This document shows positions 1-5,862 of a DNA stretch of 11,163 bases, piece after piece. Made by a program: the position numbers and the translations under genes. The DNA is from Hyphomicrobiales bacterium (GTDB taxonomy: Bacteria > Pseudomonadota > Alphaproteobacteria > Rhizobiales > Xanthobacteraceae): positions 7,693-18,855 of the forward strand of contig JAHFPO010000026.1 of the NCBI GenBank assembly GCA_023266695.1. Direction: 5' to 3'. The stretch's first letter is position 1. Each line of letters opens with the position of its first letter. The notes beneath the pieces were generated by a model. That model saw nothing but the letters and a program-made list of their open reading frames with translations. It had not been told where the DNA came from and did not search any database.

Positions 1-179
1 TTTTCGGTGAGATGCTGGCCGATCAAGCGCATGATGGTGTCAGCGGAGCCGCCCGCCGCGTATGGGCAGACAACCGTGACCGCCCTCGTCGGATAGGCCT
101 GCGCCAGGGGCTGGGACTGAGGCAGCGCCAGCGCAAGGATGAACAACAAAAGCGCCGAAAGGCGCGGCAAGCAGATCAT
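1..179 (-). CDS. tctC: TctC/Bug-family tricarboxylate transporter substrate-binding protein (N-terminal part, cut by the window edge)
   Basis: Only the first 59 residues are visible; the gene continues off the left edge. The start ATG at 177-179 (minus) follows a GGGAGG ribosome binding site at 187-192. Residues 1-28 form a Sec signal peptide: Arg at 6, a Leu/Ala-rich core at about 8-19 and a likely cleavage after AQA (26-28). The mature start YPTRAVTVVCPYAAGGSADT matches the opening of TctC/Bug periplasmic binding proteins, where the Gly-Gly-x-x-Asp-Thr segment lies at the ligand pocket. In this family the protein captures a carboxylate in the periplasm and hands it to the TctA/TctB membrane pair, which lie directly upstream here. 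It sits 130 bp after tctA, with a candidate promoter in the gap. The ligand cannot be told from this fragment; Bug proteins vary widely in substrate. Confidence 0.88.
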   Translation of the reverse strand, partial: MICLPRLSALLLFILALALPQSQPLAQAYPTRAVTVVCPYAAGGSADTIMRLIGQHLTE

Positions 180-209
180 TTTGTTTCCTCCCACACTTCG
201 TATTTTTCG

Positions 210-238
210 ATTAAACGATATGGAACCCCATTGGGCAA
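210..238 (-). promoter_or_regulatory. Candidate sigma-70 promoter for tctC, with an imperfect palindrome over the -10
   Basis: On the minus strand a TTGCCC hexamer (233-238, 4 of 6 to consensus) and a TTTAAT hexamer (210-215, 5 of 6) are separated by exactly 17 bp. They lie 31 bp or more upstream of the tctC start codon. The near-palindrome TCGATTAAACGA (207-218, plus strand; 10 of 12 positions symmetric) overlaps the -10 and could be an operator. The rest of the 180-309 gap shows no clear terminator. Separate transcription of the binding-protein gene would fit the unusually long gap inside the tct cluster. This is pattern matching only. Confidence 0.4.
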
Positions 239-309
239 TACCCTGTGGAGCCGGCCTTTATTCCCTTCGCCAAGATGTGATCGCGGAATTTGGGGCTCGC
301 AACTATTTA

Positions 310-1827
310 CTACTTCGTCTCCTCGCGGAACGCCTCCTCGCGCTTCTTGCCCACGGACGGGATCAGCACAATCACAAGGGCGCCAATTGCCACCACCATC
401 AGCACCGCACTGATCGGCCGCTCATAGAAATTGACGAAGACAAACGGATCGCCGCGCGACAACAGCATGGCGCGGCGCAGATATTCCTCGAGCATGCGGC
501 CGATGACGAATCCCAAGAGCAGCGGCGCGGGCTCGCAATCGAGCTTGACCAGCACGTAACCGATGATGCCGAACACCGCCATCGTATAGACGTCGAACGG
601 ATTGTTGCCCACGCTGTAAACGCCGATGCAGCACACCGCGATGATGGCCGGATAGAGCATGCGGTAGGGAATCATCATCAACTTTACCCAGATGCCGATC
701 AGCGGAAGGTTGAGGATGAGCAGCATCAAATTGCCGATCCACATGGAGGCGACGATGCCCCAGAATAGCTGCGGCCGCTCGTTGATGACGTTCGGCCCCG
801 GCACGATGCCCTGGATGATGAGGGCGCCGATCATCATCGCCATCACCGGGTTCGACGGAATGCCGAGGGTCAGCATGGGTATGAACGAGGTCTGGGCGCC
901 GGCATTGTTGGCGGACTCGGGCGCCGCCACGCCCTCGATCGCACCCTTGCCGAATTTCTCCTGGTGCTTCGAGATGCGCTTCTCGATCGAATAGGAGGCG
1001 AACGAGCCGAGGATGGCGCCGCCGCCGGGCAGGATGCCGAGCATCGATCCGACGGCGGTTCCCCGCAGGATCGGCGCGATGATCGTCTTCAAATCCTCCT
1101 TGGTCGGGATGAGATCGCGGAAGCGCGAGACGATCGGTATGCGCGTCTTTTCGTCCTCGAGATTACGGATGATCTCGCCGATCCCGAAGATGCCCATGGC
1201 GAGCGCGACGAAATCGACGCCGTCGGAGAGATCGGAGAGGCCAAAATTGAAACGCGGCGTCCCGGTATAGAGGTCCTGTCCCACGGTGCCGAGCAACAGC
1301 CCGAGGAGTACCATGGCGATCGCCTTGACGAGCGAGCCGTGGGCGAGCGCGACCGAAGCGGCAAGCCCGAGTACCATGAGCGAGAAGTATTCGGCGGGTC
1401 CGAATCTTAGCGCCACTTCGGCGAGCGGCGGCGCAAATCCGGCGATCAGAAAGGTCGAAACCGTGCCGGCGAAGAAGGAGCCGACCGCCGAGGTAAACAA
1501 CGCCAGACCCGCCTTGCCCTGCTTGGCGAGCTGATAGCCGTCGATGGCGGTGACCACCGAGGAGGGTTCGCCCGGCAGATTGATCATGATGGCGGTGGTC
1601 GAGCCGCCGTACTGCGCGCCGTAATAGATGCCGGCGAGCATGATCAGCGCTGTCACCGGCGGCAGTCCGAACGTGATCGGTAACAGCATCGCAATGGTCG
1701 CGACCGGCCCCAGCCCCGGCAGTACGCCGACGATGGTGCCGAGCAGCACGCCGATGAAACAGTAGATGAGGTTGGTCGCGGACAGCGCCTGTTCGAAACC
1801 GATGCCGAGATTGGAGAGCAAATCCAT
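310..1827 (-). CDS. tctA: TctA-family large permease subunit of a tripartite tricarboxylate transporter
   Basis: This 505-residue integral membrane protein is full length for TctA. It is the large subunit that carries the carboxylate through the inner membrane with TctB and the TctC binding protein. The family signature is clear: GVLPGLGPVATIAMLLP at about residues 34-50, and YYGAQYGGSTTAIMINLPGE at about 68-87. Many hydrophobic segments follow, consistent with 10-12 membrane passes, among them about 20-37, 110-130, 150-182, 325-345 and 465-490. The C-terminus is short and charged (KKREEAFREETK). A GAGG motif lies about 7 nt before the ATG. It starts 9 nt after the tctB stop, so the two are probably co-transcribed. 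The substrate cannot be assigned from this subunit. Confidence 0.96.
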   Translation of the reverse strand: MDLLSNLGIGFEQALSATNLIYCFIGVLLGTIVGVLPGLGPVATIAMLLPITFGLPPVTALIMLAGIYYGAQYGGSTTAIMINLPGEPSSVVTAIDGYQLAKQGKAGLALFTSAVGSFFAGTVSTFLIAGFAPPLAEVALRFGPAEYFSLMVLGLAASVALAHGSLVKAIAMVLLGLLLGTVGQDLYTGTPRFNFGLSDLSDGVDFVALAMGIFGIGEIIRNLEDEKTRIPIVSRFRDLIPTKEDLKTIIAPILRGTAVGSMLGILPGGGAILGSFASYSIEKRISKHQEKFGKGAIEGVAAPESANNAGAQTSFIPMLTLGIPSNPVMAMMIGALIIQGIVPGPNVINERPQLFWGIVASMWIGNLMLLILNLPLIGIWVKLMMIPYRMLYPAIIAVCCIGVYSVGNNPFDVYTMAVFGIIGYVLVKLDCEPAPLLLGFVIGRMLEEYLRRAMLLSRGDPFVFVNFYERPISAVLMVVAIGALVIVLIPSVGKKREEAFREETK

Positions 1828-1836
1828 GACCAGTCC

Positions 1837-2301
1837 TCAATAGCCTCCGACCCAGGGACCGTAGAGCGACAACGGCAGCCCGAGTCCGTAAATGAACACG
1901 GCAACCGAGAACACGACGATCGCCGCCGTCGACGTGAGCGCCATCGTCAGGCTCCATCGCTGGCTCGCCAGCGTCGTGACAAACACGGTGATGACGAGCG
2001 CGGGCACGATACCGAGACCCTTGAGCGTGACGCCGTAGAAGATGACCGGGAGGCTAATGAGCGCAACCCCGCGCCAGGGTATGGCGCCGAACGGCTCGCC
2101 CGTGGTGCGCAGCCCGTTGATCATAATGATGACGCCGAAGGCCGCGAGCAGGATGACGAGCACGAGTGGGAAATAGCCCGGCCCCATGCGGAAGGCGGTG
2201 CCGATCGGAAGCTCGAAGATGCCGACGGCGAAGATCGCCGCGATTGCGAGGAGTAAGAGCCCGCAGAAAAAATCCTTCGGATTCTTGACGAAACTAGGCA
2301 T
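1837..2301 (-). CDS. tctB: TctB-family small permease subunit of a tripartite tricarboxylate transporter
   Basis: TctB is the small, poorly conserved membrane subunit that pairs with TctA. I chose the ATG at 2299-2301, giving 154 residues, over the longer reading frame that opens at 2382. The extra 27 residues are Gly/Arg/Pro-rich and unlike the family, whereas MPSFVKNPKDFFCGLLLLAI is a typical TctB start. An AGGA lies about 9 nt upstream. The hallmark GTAFRMGPGYFP sits at residues 34-45. Membrane segments are visible at about 11-29, 47-63, 80-112 (probably two) and 123-142. It is the first gene of the minus-strand tct set and is followed after 9 nt by tctA. Confidence 0.9.
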   Translation of the reverse strand: MPSFVKNPKDFFCGLLLLAIAAIFAVGIFELPIGTAFRMGPGYFPLVLVILLAAFGVIIMINGLRTTGEPFGAIPWRGVALISLPVIFYGVTLKGLGIVPALVITVFVTTLASQRWSLTMALTSTAAIVVFSVAVFIYGLGLPLSLYGPWVGGY

Positions 2302-2504
2302 GCTCCCGAATCCTACCCCTGTCCCGTTGGGCATTGCGCCCGGCCGGTAGCTCTCCCTGCCACCGACCCGGGGTCGCGTCAAATGCGGATCAGTCGCCTA
2401 CAGGCCGGCTGCCCTCTATTGAAAAGTCGATTCCGTAGTATCGTTAGCCTCCGGATATGGACCGAGCTGCCGGCAGGCTTGAACGAACGCAGGAGTGTTA
2501 CGCC
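2302..2504. other. Divergent intergenic region between tctB and the deacetylase-like gene, with a 13-bp palindrome
   Basis: This 203-bp spacer separates two genes transcribed away from each other, so it should hold promoters for both. A perfect inverted repeat, CGACCC-G-GGGTCG, lies at 2364-2376 and could be a regulator site. A TTGAAA at 2419-2424 (plus) resembles a -35, and a TTGACG on the minus strand lies just beside the palindrome. I could not find a convincing -10 at the right distance for either. The AGGAG at 2491-2495 is the ribosome binding site of the plus-strand gene. Confidence 0.3.
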
Positions 2505-3410
2505 ATGGCAAGCCACATGATCCCGCGCGAACGCTGCGACTATTCGGCGATCGTGGATCGTCCGCCGCTGAAGTTGCCGGGCGGCGCGCGGTTGGTGTTC
2601 TGGACCATCGTCAATTACGAGGTCTGGGACATCTCCCGCCCGATGGCACGCCAGGTACTGCCGGCGCCAACCGGCGTGCCGCTGCTCCCCGACGTGCCTA
2701 ACTGGAGCTGGCACGAATATGGGATGCGAGTGGGCGCCTGGAGATTTTACGATCTCTACGCGCGCTTAGGCATCCGGCCGACGCTCGCCGCCAACGCGCG
2801 CATCTGCGAGGACTATCCGCGCGTCGCCGAGGAGGCCAAGCGCCAGGGCTGGGAGTTCATGGGCCACGCCTACGATCAGATGCCGATGCACAAGCACGAG
2901 GATCAGGCGGGGATGATCAATCGTTCGATGGACATCCTCGAGCGCTTCAGCGGCAAGCGGCCGGTCGGCTGGCTCGGGCCCGGCTTGACGCAGACCTTGG
3001 AAACGCCGGAGTTGCTGGTGGCGGCGGGTGTGAAATATATCGGCGACTGGGTCTATGATGACGAGCCAACGGTGATCCGCACGGCGAAGGGGCCGCTGGT
3101 GACGCTGCCCTACTCGGTGGAGCTCAATGACATTCCGATGATGATCGTGCAGCACCACGAGAGCGATTATCTTTACAAGCGCGCGGTCGACCAGTTCGAC
3201 CGTCTCTATGCCGAGGGAAAGGACCGCGCCAAAATCATGGCGCTCGCGATCCACCCCTATATCAGCGGCCAGCCGCATAGGATCAAATATCTCGAGGCGA
3301 TTTACGACTATGTCAATCGCTTCGAGGGCGTGCTGCACTGGAACGGCGAGGAAATCCTCGACTGGTATCGTTCCGCTTCCGCCCGGACAAAGCCGGCGGC
3401 CGCGGAATGA
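2505..3410 (+). CDS. Polysaccharide-deacetylase (NodB-homology) family hydrolase, allantoinase/PuuE-like branch
   Basis: This 301-residue protein belongs to the carbohydrate esterase 4/NodB fold, in the branch that includes PuuE-type cyclic amide hydrolases rather than secreted chitin or peptidoglycan deacetylases. There is no signal peptide, so it is probably cytoplasmic. Visible motifs in order: VNYEVWD at 36-42 (position of the catalytic-base motif), SWHEYGMRVGAWR at 68-80, WEFMGHAYDQMP at 116-127 (metal-site His121), GWLGPGLTQTLETPELL at 155-171, DWVYDDEP at 181-188, and LAIHPYISGQP at 247-257 (His250). The classical His-x3-His pair is not obvious. I chose the ATG at 2505, which has AGGAG 9 nt upstream, over the in-frame ATG at 2457, which has no such site. 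The likely reaction is hydrolysis of a C-N bond (amide, deacetylation or ring opening) on a small molecule. The substrate is unknown. Confidence 0.85.
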   Translation: MASHMIPRERCDYSAIVDRPPLKLPGGARLVFWTIVNYEVWDISRPMARQVLPAPTGVPLLPDVPNWSWHEYGMRVGAWRFYDLYARLGIRPTLAANARICEDYPRVAEEAKRQGWEFMGHAYDQMPMHKHEDQAGMINRSMDILERFSGKRPVGWLGPGLTQTLETPELLVAAGVKYIGDWVYDDEPTVIRTAKGPLVTLPYSVELNDIPMMIVQHHESDYLYKRAVDQFDRLYAEGKDRAKIMALAIHPYISGQPHRIKYLEAIYDYVNRFEGVLHWNGEEILDWYRSASARTKPAAAE

Positions 3411-3582
3411 ATGGGGCGGATGCTCGCGAGTGGTTTCTGAATTGAGTGGGATGACAAGGGTAAGAGTTTTATCGGCTAATTATTTCATTATGAGAAAATG
3501 ACATTTACATGCTCAAATAAGCCTTGACTAGCTCGCCTCCCGCCCATTTCCTGAGACTCGGCATCACAGGTGAGTAAACGCC
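3411..3582 (+). promoter_or_regulatory. AT-rich region upstream of iclR with a candidate promoter and palindrome
   Basis: This 172-bp gap is markedly richer in A+T than its surroundings, especially at 3455-3520. An ATGACA hexamer at 3451-3456 (5 of 6 to the -35 consensus) and GCTAAT at 3475-3480 (4 of 6 to the -10) are 18 bp apart. Immediately downstream, over the expected transcription start, is the imperfect palindrome TTATTTCATTATGAGAAAA (3480-3498), centred on the perfect TCAT-T-ATGA. That is where an autorepressing regulator could bind, and IclR proteins often repress their own genes. An AGGTGAG (3568-3574) gives the ribosome binding site. No terminator for the preceding gene is visible. 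Confidence 0.35.
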
Positions 3583-4476
3583 GTGACGGAGACTGCCGAT
3601 ACCGCTCGTCCGCAGGCTGTTTCGGAGCCCGCGCTCGCCGATCGGCAGCCACGGATTCCGGCGCGCAATGGGCGCAGCAGCATTCAATCGGTCGATCGCG
3701 CGCTCACTCTGCTCGAAGCGCTGGCGGAGGCCGGCGGCGAGGCGCCGCTCACCTCACTCGCTCGACGCACATCGCTCAACATATCCACCTGTCACCATTT
3801 GCTCTCGACGCTGATGAACTGGGGCTATGTCGCCAAAATTTCCGGCCGGCGATCTTACGCGCTTGGTGCTCGTATCCTCTATCTGGGTCAGGCCTGCCTC
3901 AGGCAAGTCGACTTGCCGCGGCGGGCTGAGCCTCATGTCGAGCAGATCAATGTCTCGACCGGCGAGACGGTCCATCTTGCGGTCCTGCAGGGCGACAATG
4001 TCGTCACCCTCTTGAAACGCGAGGCGCGTCACGCGGTACGGGTCGATACCGGGCCCGTCGGCCAGTCGGATGCGGCGCACGCGACCGCCACAGGCAAGGC
4101 CATGCTTGCCTGGTTGCCGGAGGACGAGATCCGCCGCATCCTGGCGCTCAAGGGAATGACGCGCTTCACGGCGAACACGATCACCGATCTCACCGCACTC
4201 ATCGAGGAACTGCGGCTGGTGCGCCGCAACGGATTCGCTATCGACCGCGAGGAATTTCAGCCGGGTGTGATTTGCATCGGCGCTGCGATCCGCGATCATA
4301 CCGGCGCAGTGGTGGGTTCGATCAGCGCCTCGGCGCCGACCATGCGAGCGACCAAGGCACATCTCGAGCGGATGCGTGAGGAGGTCGTGGCAGCCGTGCG
4401 CGCGCTTTCGGCCTTGCTCGGCGAACCCGGCTCCGGCACGGCCGCGGACGATCGGCTGCAGGCGGTTGCCAATTAG
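3583..4476 (+). CDS. IclR-family transcriptional regulator
   Basis: This 297-residue protein has the two-part IclR build. The winged helix-turn-helix spans about residues 33-97: SIQSVDRALTLLEALA, then LTSLARRTSLNISTCHHLLSTL as the recognition region. The effector-binding domain runs from about 110 to 282, with HATATGKAMLAWLP at 166-179 and FAIDREEFQPGVICIGAAI at 218-236, including the family's conserved Cys at 231. About 30 extra N-terminal residues are Ala/Arg/Pro-rich and probably disordered. The start is a GTG with AGGTGAG 8 nt upstream. IclR proteins usually sense a small organic acid and control the adjacent catabolic genes. The dehydrogenase follows after 62 bp, which holds a perfect inverted repeat, so local control is likely. 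The ligand is not predictable. Confidence 0.95.
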   Translation: MTETADTARPQAVSEPALADRQPRIPARNGRSSIQSVDRALTLLEALAEAGGEAPLTSLARRTSLNISTCHHLLSTLMNWGYVAKISGRRSYALGARILYLGQACLRQVDLPRRAEPHVEQINVSTGETVHLAVLQGDNVVTLLKREARHAVRVDTGPVGQSDAAHATATGKAMLAWLPEDEIRRILALKGMTRFTANTITDLTALIEELRLVRRNGFAIDREEFQPGVICIGAAIRDHTGAVVGSISASAPTMRATKAHLERMREEVVAAVRALSALLGEPGSGTAADDRLQAVAN

Positions 4477-4497
4477 AATTCGGGCAGCGATTCAATA

Positions 4498-4517
4498 TTC
4501 GAAGGGAACACTTCGAA
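4498..4517 (+). promoter_or_regulatory. Perfect 7-bp inverted repeat between iclR and the dehydrogenase gene (candidate operator or leader hairpin)
   Basis: TTCGAAG (4498-4504), spacer GGAACA, CTTCGAA (4511-4517) is an exact dyad in a 62-bp gap. It ends 9 nt before the AGGAGG ribosome binding site of the next gene. As DNA, the 20-bp dyad has the size of an IclR-family site; as RNA, it could form a hairpin next to the ribosome binding site. No T-tract follows, so a terminator is unlikely. Which protein binds, if any, is not known. Confidence 0.45.
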
Positions 4518-4538
4518 AGAAACACAAGGAGGGACTCG

Positions 4539-5705
4539 ATGTACGCGCCGCAGGGAGTGAAGACGAGCCCGAAATTCCCGATTCCCGACACCATGAAGGC
4601 ATGGGTGCTCGGCGGTCCGGGAGAGCTCTCCTTGAAGGACAAGGCGGTGCCGGTGCCGAAGCGGGCCGAGGTGCTGGTACGCATCGATGCGGTCGCGATC
4701 TGCGCCACCGATCTCGAGATCATCTACCACGGACCCCCGGCGTCGATCCAAGGCGGCCCGCCCTTCAACAAGAACTTCACGCCCGGCCATGAATACATGG
4801 GCACCGTGGTGGCGCTCGGCCCCGGCGTCGACGAATACCGGATCGGCCAGCGCATCACCGTCGAGATTCATGCCGGTTGCGGCCAGTGCAAGCGCTGCCG
4901 CGAAGGCATGTACACCGCATGCCACAACTACGGACTCAACTACGGCGACGTCGACAAGGGCCACCGCGCCAACGGCTTCACCACCGACGGCGGCTTTTGC
5001 GAGTATCAGGTCAACAATATCAACACGCTGGTCGCGATCCCGGACGAGATGTCGGACGAGGAGGCGACGCTGGTGGTGACCGCCGGCACCGCCATGTACG
5101 GCCTCACCGAGCTCGGCGGCCTCGTCGCCGGCGAGAGCGTGGTGGTGACGGGGCCCGGTCCGATCGGGCTGCTTGGCGTCGCTGTCGCCAAGGCGCTCGG
5201 CGCCCAGCCGGTGATTCTCACCGGCACGCGCGACAACCGCCTCAAGATCGGCCTCGAACTCGGCGCCGATTTCGTGGTGAACGTGAAAAAAGAGGATCCG
5301 GTCGAAGCGGTGCGCCGGCTCAACGGCGGCAAGGGCGTTGATTACGTGATCGAATGCTCGGGCGCGCCCAACGGGGTCAACGAGGCGGCGCGGATGGTGA
5401 ACCGGGGAGGCAAGATTTGTCTCGCCGCGTTCCCGCACGAGGCGGTCCCGGTCGATATCGCCCATATCGTGCGCAACAATATCAATCTCTACGGCATCCG
5501 CGGCGAGGGCAAGAGCGCGACACACCGCGCCGAGGCCTTCATGTCGCAGAAGCGTTTTGACGCAACCAAGATCCACACCCACACATTTCCCCTGGAGGAT
5601 CTGCCGACGGCGATCCACTACGCCAAGGACCGGGTCGAGGATGCGATCAAAGTCGTGGTGAAGGCGAGAGGCGTTTCGGCCGCCCACAAGGTGGCGGCCG
5701 AATGA
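4539..5705 (+). CDS. Zinc-dependent medium-chain dehydrogenase (threonine/sorbitol dehydrogenase-like)
   Basis: This 388-residue protein is a full-length zinc alcohol dehydrogenase of the MDR superfamily, expected to oxidise a secondary alcohol of a polyol, hydroxy acid or similar compound with NAD(P)+ in the cytoplasm. Catalytic zinc ligands are Cys55 (AICATD) and His84-Glu85 (GHEYMG). The structural zinc loop has Cys114, 117, 120 and 128 (C-x2-C-x2-C-x7-C). The nucleotide motif GPGPIG is at 205-210. Where NAD-specific members carry an Asp after the second strand, this protein reads ILTGTRDNR, so NADP+ may be used. The start has AGGAGG 6 nt upstream (4527-4532), which favours it over Met19. 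It is probably in one operon with iclR before it and the dehydratase after it. The substrate cannot be named. Confidence 0.93.
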   Translation: MYAPQGVKTSPKFPIPDTMKAWVLGGPGELSLKDKAVPVPKRAEVLVRIDAVAICATDLEIIYHGPPASIQGGPPFNKNFTPGHEYMGTVVALGPGVDEYRIGQRITVEIHAGCGQCKRCREGMYTACHNYGLNYGDVDKGHRANGFTTDGGFCEYQVNNINTLVAIPDEMSDEEATLVVTAGTAMYGLTELGGLVAGESVVVTGPGPIGLLGVAVAKALGAQPVILTGTRDNRLKIGLELGADFVVNVKKEDPVEAVRRLNGGKGVDYVIECSGAPNGVNEAARMVNRGGKICLAAFPHEAVPVDIAHIVRNNINLYGIRGEGKSATHRAEAFMSQKRFDATKIHTHTFPLEDLPTAIHYAKDRVEDAIKVVVKARGVSAAHKVAAE

Positions 5706-5727
5706 CTTGGACCAAGAAGGTGTGGCG

Positions 5728-5859
5728 ATGCTCCTTTGCGACGAGCATCCGAGCCCGAAATCTCTCGATGAGGCGCACGATTTGATCGACGTTCATCGCG
5801 GCCGCTTCCGGCTCACTGCCGGGGCGACTCTAAGATTCGAGCGCCGGAAGGCCGAATAA
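5728..5859 (+). CDS. Possible small protein of 43 residues between the dehydrogenase and dehydratase genes
   Basis: An open frame runs from ATG 5728 to TAA 5857-5859. It begins 22 nt after the dehydrogenase stop and ends 3 nt before the dehydratase start. AGAAGG (5715-5720) lies 7 nt before the ATG. The product opens MLLCDEHPSPKSLDEAHDLI and ends in a basic stretch with RFERRKAE. There is no signal peptide, membrane segment or Cys pair, and I recognise no family. Third codon positions are about 70% G+C, a little lower than in its neighbours but compatible with coding. The exact fit into the operon, with its own ribosome binding site, argues for a real gene; its shortness and lack of known relatives argue against. 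It could instead be a decayed gene remnant or a leader that couples translation. Confidence 0.4.
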   Translation: MLLCDEHPSPKSLDEAHDLIDVHRGRFRLTAGATLRFERRKAE

Positions 5860-5862
5860 CCC

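Noticed and set aside
139..768. Open frame of 209 codons on the plus strand overlapping tctC and tctA
   Set aside because: The His/Asp-rich product has no family features, and both minus-strand genes that it overlaps are clearly recognisable.
2302..2382. Longer N-terminus for TctB
   Set aside because: The extra 27 residues are not TctB-like, and the downstream ATG gives a normal family start and length.
4466..4494. TTGCCA as a -35 for a promoter directly before the dehydrogenase gene
   Set aside because: No acceptable -10 lies 16-18 bp downstream; the nearest AT-rich words are 20-22 bp away.
4473..5687. Open frame of 404 codons on the minus strand
   Set aside because: It is antisense to the MDR dehydrogenase, which has all zinc ligands and a good ribosome binding site. 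The antisense product is rich in Asp, His, Arg and Val, as expected of a mirrored GC-rich gene, and shows no family motif.
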